20,197 nt of DNA from JBAXGW01 sp037139195 (GCA_037139195.1 JBAXGW010000073.1:1-20197), one strand, 5' to 3'. Counted from the first letter of the stretch, positions 7,429 through 14,780 are shown. Notes: a model not told the origin generated them from the letters alone. Made by a program: numbers and translations.

Positions 7429-7550
7429 TAAGTTCTTACTATTTTTTAGTAGCAGGCGAGAAATAATAATTATATTTGGGTTTTGAAAATGAAATATAAT
7501 ATGATTATTGTCATGCAAAGCGAGTCTAAATTAGCAGAGTTTGTATGATA
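7429..7550 (+). repeat. Long intergenic repeat, copy 2, containing a promoter-like core
   Basis: Aligns with 4848-4963, including the exact 25-bp core at 7460-7484 with TATATTTG (7471-7478) as a -7 box. It begins 12 bp after the second palindromic repeat and ends 47 bp before the next gene. Together with that palindrome it accounts for most of the 301-bp gap after the ATPase gene. GTTAAGC (7570-7576) occupies the position equivalent to GTTAGGC in copy 1. Confidence 0.6.
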
Positions 7551-7597
7551 AGGTTATTTAAATAAAGGAGTTAAGCCTAAATTAGAAAACACAGCTC

Positions 7598-8239
7598 ATG
7601 AATTGGACTCAAGTTATAAAGGAATCTGTATTTGTAATTTTAACCTCTGGGATATTCACTTGGATAGCACAGGAACTATGGAAAAATCACTTTGCTAAAA
7701 GATTTAAAAAATACGAGTATGATTTAGCTGAAAGCTCAAAGAATATTGACCGTCAACTTAATATTTCGATTGAGAGTCATAAAAAAGCTCTGGAACTGAT
7801 TTACTTTAAGGCGAGCCGCTTGCATGATACAAGAATAAAAGTGATTGCAGAGTTATATGAGAAACTTGTGTTACTTGATTTAGCAATGCGAGAAATGACA
7901 GCACTTTTAAAGTATATTACAAAAGATGTAGAGAAAGATTCTAAAATTGAGAATGAAAAAATTAAACATGCTAGTGATATACATAATGAATTTTATGTTT
8001 TTTATTTGAAAAATAAGATTTTTCTTTCAGCGAGTACTTGTAAATTGATTGATAAAATTAAAGAGGATTATTTCTCAAGTTATTTTGACTATACACATGG
8101 TAAAACATATGCTTATCAAGACTCTGATTTAAGTTTTAAACTTGCTAAAGCAGCGTCAGATAAAGTTTATAAAGAAATTCCAATAATAATGGAAAATATA
8201 GAAAACGAATTTAGAGCAATTATAGGAGTAGAAAAATAA
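7598..8239 (+). CDS. Membrane-anchored coiled-coil protein, uncharacterised
   Basis: 213 aa. The N-terminal segment MNWTQVIKESVFVILTSGIFTWIAQELWKNHFAKRFKKYEYDL has one membrane helix (about 9-28) and a basic face, then a long charged helix (to about 80) with an LNISIESHKKALELIYFKASRLHDTRIKVIAELYEKLVLLDLAM block. I recall similar short anchor-plus-helix proteins as frequent unnamed accessory genes, but I know no function. The remaining helices lack motifs. It shares the accessory segment with the ATPase gene and carries the long repeat's promoter core upstream. 8240-8369 after it is AT-rich spacer with nothing recognisable. Confidence 0.6.
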   Translation: MNWTQVIKESVFVILTSGIFTWIAQELWKNHFAKRFKKYEYDLAESSKNIDRQLNISIESHKKALELIYFKASRLHDTRIKVIAELYEKLVLLDLAMREMTALLKYITKDVEKDSKIENEKIKHASDIHNEFYVFYLKNKIFLSASTCKLIDKIKEDYFSSYFDYTHGKTYAYQDSDLSFKLAKAASDKVYKEIPIIMENIENEFRAIIGVEK

Positions 8240-8369
8240 TTAACGGCTACCGATAGATTAGACGACCCCGCCAATAAACATAAACTGGGAGAGCCTCTAA
8301 ATTCCAAAAATAAAAAAATATATAAAACACAATTAGTTCTTTACAAACTGTATTATTAATTTTTCCCCT

Positions 8370-10598
8370 CTAACTTATCCTATATTTCTCAACTATCATT
8401 CTTGCCATCAAATAACTAACCGTAGATTCTGCACCTTGATTTAAGTTTACTTGAAATTCTTCCAGTCCATCATAACAGCCACCAGTACAAGGATTATATA
8501 TAATTTGGCGCAGATGATTTTTACCTAAAAACCAGTTGAATGCAACATTGAGCTTGCTCATATAATGCTCATCTTTATACTGTCGATGAAATGTGTATAA
8601 TGCCATTATGGTATATGAAATATCAATTGGTTGCTCTCCAAAATCCTTGCGTTCTCCACCTTTCGAAAGCCAACCTCTATTTGATATTACTTTAATTTCA
8701 TCATCGTGAAAGGTATGCGAAATAAGAAAATCGAACGATTTTTTTGCTATTTCGGCATATAATGGCTTTTCAACCGCCAAAGAGGACAAGTACATCGCCT
8801 CTGGAAGTATTGCATTTGCATAAGTTAAATAACTCTCATACCACTCCCAGTTTTTCTCTGATTCGTGTTCGTACATCAGTTCAATTCTATTAGCTAGCAA
8901 ATCTATTAGTTTAACTGTCTTTGCTCGGGGAAAAGCAAGGTTATAAAAATACAAACCCTTTATTGTAAATGCCATTGCACGGGTTGAAAAAATATTCTCT
9001 GAATTTAAAATTGCTTTGTCAATTATTTTCTTTGCCAAAGAACTCATTTCCAAGGGAATTATATTGCTTTGCGACAAAAGAAATCCCAAAGCCCAAATTG
9101 CCCTTCCATTAGAATCTTCAAGATTTGTTTCATTATTTTGGATCGTAAACTTCTTGTCTTTATCAACATAATTGAGCAAAGTTCCATCAGGTTGCAAACA
9201 GAAATTGATGAAATCTAGGTATTTATACATTAAACCCAAATCGTGATTTTCACGAGCAAACTCGTAATGCATGCAAACAGCAATAAGCGCTCTAGCATTG
9301 TCATCTAGCGTATATCCCGATTCTAAATCAGGTTGATTAATTCGTGAAAACTGAATCAATCCAAAATCGGTGGTCATTTCTTTTAAATGATTCAGATTTA
9401 TTTCTGGAGTATTATAATGGAAAGTAAAATCATGGTCGATAATTCGTTCGAACAAAACACCGTGCGCTATTGCTGAATTTTCCCAAGCCGTTGGAGCAAT
9501 TTTCTGCAAGGTATTAATGCTTAGTTTTCTCTGCAAAGGCTCATCACTCAACAATTTTACAACTCCAGCAGTCAATTGTTTTGAATCTTGAAAATCGATA
9601 ATAATTCCGGTATTATCATCAATCATTTCTTTGGCTTGCGGAATGGGCGTTGATATCACAGGACAACCGCAACTCATAGCGTACGAGAATGTTCCACTAA
9701 CCGCCTGATTTGGATCTTTAGAAGTAAAAAGATAAATATCAGTTAATCGCAGATATTCAAGAAGTTCTGGCAAATCGAGGTATTTATTAATAAATTTCAC
9801 ATGCTTTTCTAGATGAAGCGCTTTCACTTTTTCTTCAAGCATATTTCTATATTTTTCGCCTTCGTGTTTTATAACTCCTGGATGCGTTTTGCCAATAATG
9901 AGAAATAGTGTGGTTGGATTTGTTTTAACTATTGAAGGCAATGCATCTAAAGTGGTTTCAATACCTTTGCCCGAACTAATCAATCCAAATGTCGATAGGA
10001 TTTTATGACCTTTAAATCCAAATTTATCTTTCAACATTAACTTATTATCATTTGAAACTAAATGAGTTCCATGAGCAATGACTTCAATTTTATCAGCAGA
10101 AATTCCATAATCAGTTACCAAGATATTTTTCGAAGCATTTGTCATTACAATTATTGATTGACACGAATTGGATATGTCGCAAACTAAATCTTTGAAAACC
10201 TTATCTGGACAAGGCAAAACAGTGTGAAATGCAATAATTTTGGGTTTGCTAATTTGTTTTAAAAGTAAAGAAAAATCTTTTCCACCACTTTCGTTGTAGA
10301 ATCCAAACTCATGTTGAAAAACAACGATTTTCAATTCAGCATTCGAATTTATTTTTTTAGCAAGTTGACCATATTCTTCAGAAATAGAAGTATTTAATGT
10401 GCTTACAACTCTATTTTCATAGTTGAAAGTTTCGTCCTTTGTTTCAAGTGCACAAACTTTTATAGAAAACGAATCTCCAAATTTTTTCTCAATTGCATTT
10501 ATTAAATCTTGCGAATAAGTAGCAATTCCACATTCGCGAGGTGGATAAGATGTTACGAAAAGCACTTCGGGGTGCTGACTTGTATTATTTCTTTTCAT
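8370..10598 (-). CDS. GT4 glycosyltransferase fused to an alpha-helical glycosidase-like C-terminal domain
   Basis: 742 aa. Residues 1 to about 385 form a GT-B fold of family GT4: VTSYPPRECGIATY (15-28), IEVIAHGTH, STFGLISSGKGIETTLDAL, and a donor-site region SKDPNQAVSGTFSYAMSCGCPVIST. The canonical E-x7-E is altered there, with Asp first and Tyr in place of the second Glu. Residues from about 400 to 742 are helical and resemble an (alpha/alpha) toroid (SGYTLDDNARALIAVCMHYEF, LEDSNGRAIWALGF, DISYTIMALYTFHRQY). It probably transfers a sugar, plausibly mannose, in the cytoplasm. Its start overlaps the GH130 stop by 14 bp, so the two are translationally coupled. The last 74 bp recur as a remnant at 5672-5738. 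Confidence 0.85.
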   Translation of the reverse strand: MKRNNTSQHPEVLFVTSYPPRECGIATYSQDLINAIEKKFGDSFSIKVCALETKDETFNYENRVVSTLNTSISEEYGQLAKKINSNAELKIVVFQHEFGFYNESGGKDFSLLLKQISKPKIIAFHTVLPCPDKVFKDLVCDISNSCQSIIVMTNASKNILVTDYGISADKIEVIAHGTHLVSNDNKLMLKDKFGFKGHKILSTFGLISSGKGIETTLDALPSIVKTNPTTLFLIIGKTHPGVIKHEGEKYRNMLEEKVKALHLEKHVKFINKYLDLPELLEYLRLTDIYLFTSKDPNQAVSGTFSYAMSCGCPVISTPIPQAKEMIDDNTGIIIDFQDSKQLTAGVVKLLSDEPLQRKLSINTLQKIAPTAWENSAIAHGVLFERIIDHDFTFHYNTPEINLNHLKEMTTDFGLIQFSRINQPDLESGYTLDDNARALIAVCMHYEFARENHDLGLMYKYLDFINFCLQPDGTLLNYVDKDKKFTIQNNETNLEDSNGRAIWALGFLLSQSNIIPLEMSSLAKKIIDKAILNSENIFSTRAMAFTIKGLYFYNLAFPRAKTVKLIDLLANRIELMYEHESEKNWEWYESYLTYANAILPEAMYLSSLAVEKPLYAEIAKKSFDFLISHTFHDDEIKVISNRGWLSKGGERKDFGEQPIDISYTIMALYTFHRQYKDEHYMSKLNVAFNWFLGKNHLRQIIYNPCTGGCYDGLEEFQVNLNQGAESTVSYLMARMIVEKYRIS

Positions 10599-11631
10599 TA
10601 ATTTTTGGATAAAGTAATAACTCTTTAATAAGAGCAGGCAAACTCACCGATGCAGTAGCAATCTGCTCATCAGCTGCACCGTAATAAATAAATAAGGTAT
10701 CGCCAAACAAAGCAGTTCCTGTTGGGAAAACCACATTATTCACTTCGCCTCTTCGCTCCCACTCATATTCTGGCGAAAACAATGGATATGGTAAACGTGC
10801 AATTTCAATTACTGGATTATTCAAATCGAGCAAAGCAGCACAAGCTGAATATACTAAGCCATTTTGAGTTTCTTCAACACCATGATAAATCATAAGCCAA
10901 CCATAACCCGTTTCAATAGGCGGACATCCACTTCCAATATAGCACGATTCGTGTTTATGAACTGGGTCGAGAACAATATTATCATGAAAATTGATGAAAT
11001 AATTATCCCAAAACTCTTTAGTCAAATCAGACAAATTAGCAATTGACACTAACTGAATCCCTGGACGAATTCGATGAAAAAAAACAAAATTGCCATTGAT
11101 TTTACGAGGAAAAAATACCACGTTTTTATCCCAAAGCATTATCGTCTTTTCTGGATCAGCTTCTTGATAATAAAATTTATGATTTCGATAGTAATTCTCA
11201 TTTACTTTCCCTGCTGATTCAGCAAGAAAAACAAATTCTGAATAAGTAATTGGAGGTACAATAATTCCATGTTTATCAAAACGTTTCAAATCTTTTGATG
11301 TAGCAAGAGCACCACGAGCATTTATGCCATCATAACAAGTAAAAGTCATATAGAACGTATCGTCAATCTTAACAATTCGGGCATCTTCAACTCCTTGCGA
11401 TTCATAATCAAATTCGGATGAAATTATTGGTTTTTTCCAACGTTCAACCAAATTTAAAGGACCATCGAGTCTGCAATAACCAACGCTAGACCTATTTCCT
11501 TGCTGTACAGCACGATAAAAAATATGGACACAATCGCCAATACGAATTACCGCAGGATTTAGTACGCCTTCATTTTCAAAATCTAATTTTGTCTTTTTTA
11601 GTAGAATACCTTCTTTTTTAACTTTTATCAT
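10585..11631 (-). CDS. GH130 family glycoside phosphorylase/glycosidase (beta-mannoside type)
   Basis: 348 aa with a five-bladed beta-propeller pattern. GH130 landmarks are NPAVIRIGDCVHIFYRA (about 26-42), GVEDARIVKIDDTFYMTFTCYDG (about 83-105) with the Asp of EDAR as the expected general acid, a mid-protein GCPPIETGYGWLMIYHGVEE, and the late VVFPTGTALFGDTLFIYYGAADEQIATAS. Family members phosphorolyse or hydrolyse beta-mannosidic links. No signal peptide is visible, so it is cytoplasmic. It is the first gene of a coupled pair with the GT4 enzyme, suggesting turnover and synthesis of the same mannose-containing glycan. No own promoter is visible in the 110 bp upstream; transcription could start at promoter A, ahead of the small basic gene. 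Confidence 0.85.
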   Translation of the reverse strand: MIKVKKEGILLKKTKLDFENEGVLNPAVIRIGDCVHIFYRAVQQGNRSSVGYCRLDGPLNLVERWKKPIISSEFDYESQGVEDARIVKIDDTFYMTFTCYDGINARGALATSKDLKRFDKHGIIVPPITYSEFVFLAESAGKVNENYYRNHKFYYQEADPEKTIMLWDKNVVFFPRKINGNFVFFHRIRPGIQLVSIANLSDLTKEFWDNYFINFHDNIVLDPVHKHESCYIGSGCPPIETGYGWLMIYHGVEETQNGLVYSACAALLDLNNPVIEIARLPYPLFSPEYEWERRGEVNNVVFPTGTALFGDTLFIYYGAADEQIATASVSLPALIKELLLYPKINEKK

Positions 11632-11674
11632 ATTAGTGAATTGTGATTAGTGAGTAGTGAATGGATTAAGATGC

Positions 11675-11710
11675 AAGAATTAAAAAGTAAGAATTAAGAA
11701 GTAAGAATGG
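11675..11710. repeat. Short 14-bp tandem repeat
   Basis: AAGAATTAAAAAGT (11675-11688), AAGAATTAAGAAGT (11689-11702) and a partial AAGAATGG (11703-11710). Just to the left, 11636-11666 holds a looser GTGA..AGTGAGTAGTGAATG repetition. It is simple-sequence spacer between the basic peptide gene and GH130. Confidence 0.6.
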
Positions 11711-11740
11711 TTGAAGAAAATAAGAAATAGCAAAATCTTA

Positions 11741-11872
11741 TTAAATTGTGCTATTGATATTTATCTTGTATTTTTCTTCGCGTTTTGCAGATTTTGTTGC
11801 CGCTTTTTGTTTAAAAGTTCTTTCATTCGCCTTTTTCACAAACTTTTCTTTTACTTCTTTTACTTTCGACAT
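11741..11872 (-). CDS. Small basic protein, 43 aa, uncharacterised
   Basis: The open frame starts MSKVKEVKEKFVKKANERTF and ends NINSTI. It is 43 aa long, with about a third of residues Lys or Arg, no hydrophobic segment and probably helical. The case for a real gene is context. The start codon is 24 nt after the -7 box of regulon promoter A, whose geometry is the same as at clearly coding genes, and there is no other frame to serve. The composition resembles small nucleic-acid-binding or stress-tolerance peptides, but no family is recognised. GH130 starts 110 bp downstream and may be in the same transcript. Confidence 0.65.
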   Translation of the reverse strand: MSKVKEVKEKFVKKANERTFKQKAATKSAKREEKYKININSTI

Positions 11873-11896
11873 TTTTTTAAAGTTTTTGGCAACTAA

Positions 11897-11963
11897 CAAA
11901 GATGACTCACTAAGCATCTCGATAAGTTACATAATTAAAGTCAATTCTTACATAATTCACACA
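11897..11963 (-). promoter_or_regulatory. Regulon promoter A, driving the 43-aa gene (and possibly GH130-GT4)
   Basis: Minus strand: TGTGTGAATTATGTAA (11948-11963), 14 bp, TATGTAAC (11926-11933), 21 bp, -7 box CATCTTTG (11897-11904). The two half-sites are the best matched of all copies, with AATTATGTAA in both. There is only a weak 4-bp leader stem (AGTT/AACT), and the leader is shorter than at B-E. Confidence 0.8.
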
Positions 11964-11967
11964 TTAC

Positions 11968-12085
11968 GGTGTTTCTATAAATTCATTTTTTTGTCGTTGG
12001 ATTTCAATTTTAAAATCCTCACATACCTATGTATGCTGCGGTTTTAAAATCTTATCCGCCTAAAAAAATAAATTTCTAGAACACC
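11968..12085. repeat. 118-bp fold-back (inverted-repeat) element
   Basis: The outer arms 11968-11996 and 12057-12085 are inverse copies (GGTGTTTCTATAAATT against GGTGTTCTAGAAATTT, then ATTTTTTT). Inner arms continue the fold, with TTTTAAAAT on both sides and CATAC/GTATG around a 4-base tip. The whole could form one long interrupted hairpin. It begins 4 bp beyond operator A and ends 21 bp past the stop of the outer-membrane gene, so it lies in that gene's 3' region. Candidates are a MITE-like element or an unusually long terminator. Confidence 0.6.
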
Positions 12086-12106
12086 TTATTTATTTTACTC
12101 AACAAA

Positions 12107-12685
12107 TTAATGAATTGCTAATCCGATAGTTGATACGCCTGATGATAAATCAAGAAACATTCCTAAATGATTATTAAAATGGTATTCAGTTCCAATATGC
12201 AAATCAATAAACAGTGGGTTTCTTGTTTTATAATATTCTTTATCTCCATAATAATCATTATCCCAATAAGAATTTACAACAACAAAGCCCAATGAACCAG
12301 CTAAATAGAAATCCCATTTTGAATTTGCGTTTAATAATTGATCGAAATAATAGGTGCCTTTTACACCAATTGGAATATCTGTTTCGTGATAATAGTAATT
12401 TTTATACGGATGATTTTTACTACCCCAATAATATTCATTCGAATAGGAATAAAAGCTAACAAATGGAGCTAAAGTAAAACTATTTGCAACATCAAATTCA
12501 TAATCAAAATGCAAAACGGGCATTGAACTTCCCCTGTAACCATAATAACCAGAATATCCACCAATTCCAACACCCAAATTAATGGTTTTGCCATATCTTT
12601 CTGAAGTTTTTTCCTTTTGAGCAAAAAGTAAATTGCTATTAGTAATAAAAGCCATTAGTAATAGAAATAAAAATATTTTTTTCAT
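12107..12685 (-). CDS. Small outer-membrane beta-barrel protein, uncharacterised
   Basis: 192 aa. The signal peptide (residues 1-22, MKKIFLFLLLMAFITNSNLLFAQ) is followed by alternating hydrophobic and polar strands: INLGVGIGGYSGYYGY, MPVLHFDYEFDVANSFTLAPFVSFYSYS, DIPIGVKGTYYFD, WDFYLAGSLGFVVVNSYW, FIDLHIGTEYHFNNHLGMFLDLSSGVSTIGLAIH. This is typical of 8-stranded porin-like or PorT-like barrels; Tyr and Gly are abundant and the last strand is amphipathic. It is a single gene behind promoter B with a 36-nt leader holding the conserved hairpin. Its role could be envelope integrity under stress; the ligand is unknown. Confidence 0.75.
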   Translation of the reverse strand: MKKIFLFLLLMAFITNSNLLFAQKEKTSERYGKTINLGVGIGGYSGYYGYRGSSMPVLHFDYEFDVANSFTLAPFVSFYSYSNEYYWGSKNHPYKNYYYHETDIPIGVKGTYYFDQLLNANSKWDFYLAGSLGFVVVNSYWDNDYYGDKEYYKTRNPLFIDLHIGTEYHFNNHLGMFLDLSSGVSTIGLAIH

Positions 12686-12701
12686 GTTTAATGTTTTAAT
12701 A

Positions 12702-12788
12702 GTGAATTAATTTTCACGTTACAAAGATTGTTGATTTATATTGAGTAGGTGTTACATAAAAACTGCAATAAATTACATAATTCACACA
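12702..12788 (-). promoter_or_regulatory. Regulon promoter B with leader hairpin, driving the outer-membrane barrel gene
   Basis: Minus strand: TGTGTGAATTATGTAA (12773-12788), 14 bp, TATGTAAC (12751-12758), 21 bp, -7 box AATCTTTG (12722-12729), 4 nt, then leader stem GTGAA-AATTAA-TTCAC (12702-12717). The upstream element abuts the stop codon of the AI-2E permease gene at 12790, so the regulatory region takes up the whole gap. Confidence 0.85.
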
Positions 12789-12789
12789 A

Positions 12790-13863
12790 CTATTTACGCT
12801 TTTCAACTATTGTAATTGCATCTCCTAAAACATATCCCCAAGGTTTCATGCTTTCAATATGATCGAAAATAAGTTTCAAAATAGCAAGCATAGGAATAGA
12901 AAGAAACATACCAGAAATACCCCACAATGCATTGCCAACTAGCACTATTATTATAGAGAAAAGTGCGTTGATTTTCACTTTCGATGCTACAATTTTTGGT
13001 ACTATATAATTATTATCTACGAGCTGAATGAAATAGTAAACTACTAACACATACAACGCAGACCATTCATTTGTCTCTGTAGCAAGAGCAACTGTCATAG
13101 GAATAGCAACACCAACAATTCCGCCTATGTACGGAATAAGATTAAATAGTCCGCCAATAACACCAAGCATTATTGCATAATCTACCCCAAGAACTAATAG
13201 CGCTACTGAATTCATTATAGATACAATAATTACTTCAAATATCAAACCTATCAAATAGCGTTGAATAACCGATTTAATCTGCGTTACAACTTCATTAATT
13301 TGATTTTGACTGCTTGTTTTAAACAAACGATGAATAAATTCTATCAAAAGTGGTTGGTAATACAAAATGATAAATACATAAACAGGAATCAAAAACAAAA
13401 TTACTAAACCATTTCCAACCGTAACAAGAGTATTTCCAATAACTGATGTACTAACATTAATTAGTTCATTTTTGATCTTCAATAAACCATCTTGGATACT
13501 ATGCGGATTAATATCAAAATAGCCAGCAGACTTTGATATTGATAGATTAAAAATACTTGTGAATTTATCGAAAAGAGCTGGCAAAGCCTCGAAAAAGCTT
13601 GTAGTTTGCGATAAGAGTAATAAAACTAAAAAGCCTACAATCAAAAAAGCAAATGCAGAAGTAATTGAAATAGCCACAATTCTATTCAACTTTATTTTAA
13701 CTAAAAATTTAACAACAGGATTTAGAACAATTGCAATGATAACGGAAAATACAAGTGGTATTAAAATATCTTGGGCTATAAATAATATATAAATAAAAGC
13801 AATTAAGCCAATTAAAATCATTGATGCTTTTAAATAAAAAGGTTGCTCTATGATTTTATTCAT
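12790..13863 (-). CDS. AI-2E family (PF01594-type) membrane permease
   Basis: 357 aa from the start chosen here. Multiple membrane helices include MILIGLIAFIYILFIAQDILIPLVFSVIIAIVLNPVV near the N terminus, a soluble insertion around residues 110-170, and the signature region GVIGGLFNLIPYIGGIVGVAIPMTVALA near residue 255 with the late ALWGISGMFLSIPMLAILKLI. The family exports small molecules or ions (AI-2 in E. coli TqsA), and the substrate here is unknown. A longer frame opens at 14010, but starting at 13863 (MNKIIEQPFYLK) puts the start codon in an 8-bp overlap with the preceding stop and avoids a non-family N terminus. Third gene of a three-gene operon. Confidence 0.85.
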   Translation of the reverse strand: MNKIIEQPFYLKASMILIGLIAFIYILFIAQDILIPLVFSVIIAIVLNPVVKFLVKIKLNRIVAISITSAFAFLIVGFLVLLLLSQTTSFFEALPALFDKFTSIFNLSISKSAGYFDINPHSIQDGLLKIKNELINVSTSVIGNTLVTVGNGLVILFLIPVYVFIILYYQPLLIEFIHRLFKTSSQNQINEVVTQIKSVIQRYLIGLIFEVIIVSIMNSVALLVLGVDYAIMLGVIGGLFNLIPYIGGIVGVAIPMTVALATETNEWSALYVLVVYYFIQLVDNNYIVPKIVASKVKINALFSIIIVLVGNALWGISGMFLSIPMLAILKLIFDHIESMKPWGYVLGDAITIVEKRK

Positions 13864-14248
13864 TCTCTTTGATTTTTCTTTGCTGAAACTTTTTGAACAA
13901 AAATATTCCGACTGTTTTAATAGCGGTTGAATTAAGAGAAACAACTTTCGACACTCCAAGTTGAACAATGGTTCCAGCAATTTTTCTAACCAAACTATCC
14001 GATTTGCCAATAATTATTTTCCTTGAGATATAACCACTTGCTAAACCAATAATACCGTTTAAAACATTATCTTTCAGATTATCTGCTGACACAAATTCAG
14101 CGACTGCATCTTTTAATATGTTTACTGGCTTTAAACTGTTATACGTATTGTGCAAATGGGCTTTCAATATCAACGTTTTTTCTTTTTGTTCTTGCTCTAA
14201 TATTAAAATTGAAGTTTGAAGCCACGTGTTTGGAGTCATATTTCCCAT
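13856..14248 (-). CDS. Conserved-looking hypothetical protein of a holin-like/permease operon
   Basis: 130 aa. An N-terminal charged helical part (TSILILEQEQKEKTLILKAHLHNTYNSLKPVNILKDAVAEF) is followed by a weakly hydrophobic stretch (NVLNGIIGLASGYISRKIIIG) and a helix VRKIAGTIVQLGVSKVVSLNSTAIKTVGIFLF with a basic tail. Small-residue patterns such as GLASGY could insert in or lie on the membrane. It starts 5 bp after the preceding gene and overlaps the AI-2E gene by 8 bp, so the three are co-translated. Genes of this kind next to holin-like proteins are familiar from Bacteroidota stress loci, but I have no named function for it. Confidence 0.65.
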   Translation of the reverse strand: MGNMTPNTWLQTSILILEQEQKEKTLILKAHLHNTYNSLKPVNILKDAVAEFVSADNLKDNVLNGIIGLASGYISRKIIIGKSDSLVRKIAGTIVQLGVSKVVSLNSTAIKTVGIFLFKKFQQRKIKENE

Positions 14249-14253
14249 AAAAT

Positions 14254-14595
14254 TTATTTTACAAAGTTTTTAATTATACAATTGCTTACATAACGTTTAA
14301 GCCATTTTCTCAAAAAACAATAGATAAAAATTGCAGAAATCCCATAGAATGCAGCTACTATAAAAAACCCCAAATATATTTTACCCAACATATCTCCTAT
14401 CCAAAATGCTAAAGCTAAATCAAAAAACAAAAAGAATATTAACAAAACTGCTAATACTAATATATTCGGTAATATTGTTGAAAAATAATCACTTCCGCTT
14501 CTTAAAGCTTTTAATTTAAATAACTCTAGACTAGATTTTGCGTAGTCTTTTGTTTTCTCTATAAGAATTTCCACTAGTTCAATATTGTTTTCCAT
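14254..14595 (-). CDS. Small two-helix membrane protein, holin-X/DUF1469-like
   Basis: 113 aa. A charged amphipathic N-terminal helix (ELVEILIEKTKDYAKSSLELFKLKALRSGSDYFST) precedes two membrane helices (about 42-66, ILPNILVLAVLLIFFLFFDLALAFWIG, and 72-94, IYLGFFIVAAFYGISAIFIYCFL) and a basic tail. This layout fits the phage-holin-like, YqjE/DUF1469-type proteins found beside YtxH, AI-2E and DUF883-type genes, where they are housekeeping or stress membrane proteins rather than phage lysis genes. It is the first gene of the operon that runs into the AI-2E permease. Its promoter is not obvious in the 100 bp upstream. Confidence 0.6.
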   Translation of the reverse strand: MENNIELVEILIEKTKDYAKSSLELFKLKALRSGSDYFSTILPNILVLAVLLIFFLFFDLALAFWIGDMLGKIYLGFFIVAAFYGISAIFIYCFLRKWLKRYVSNCIIKNFVK

Positions 14596-14690
14596 TGGAT
14601 AGTTATTTGATATGATTTAGTTCTTTAATATCATAGCTTTTATTGCTTGACTCATCTTTTTCTTGTTGCTCTAGGCAACTTCTTTCTTTG

Positions 14691-14780
14691 CACAGTGTCA
14701 CACTGTGTTTTTTCACAGAGTTTCACTGTTTTTTTGCTTTCTCTGTGAAACACTGTGCTTCTACTCTGTGTTACACTGTG
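14691..14780. repeat. Cluster of nested CACTGTG/CACAGTG repeats
   Basis: Four related units lie in 90 bp: CACAGTGTCACACTGTG (14691-14707, itself an 8-bp perfect palindrome around one C), CACAGAGTTTCACTG (14714-14728), CTCTGTGAAACACTGTG (14741-14757) and CTCTGTGTTACACTGTG (14764-14780). Unit 1 can pair with unit 4 and unit 2 with unit 3, giving a large nested hairpin. It lies about 100 bp before the start of the holin-like operon. The rest of the gap 14596-14966 contains one further inverted repeat (14868-14953) and plain AT-rich spacer. Confidence 0.7.

Noticed and set aside
11636..11710. CRISPR-like or regulatory repeat array
   Set aside because: Units are 14 bp, only two and a half in number and have no spacers; it is simple-sequence AT-rich repetition.
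11711..12047. Plus-strand open frames over the 43-aa gene and operator A
   Set aside because: They are Phe-rich antisense readings of the Lys-rich gene and run through the operator and fold-back element, so they are shadows.
13864..14010. 49-residue N-terminal extension of the AI-2E permease
   Set aside because: It overlaps the preceding gene by more than 150 bp and has no family-like sequence. The start at 13863 gives an 8-bp stop/start overlap and a normal length.
14254..14595. Phage lysis holin and hence a prophage
   Set aside because: There is no endolysin, structural or integrase gene nearby. The operon partners (AI-2E permease, YtxH neighbourhood) fit a chromosomal stress locus.
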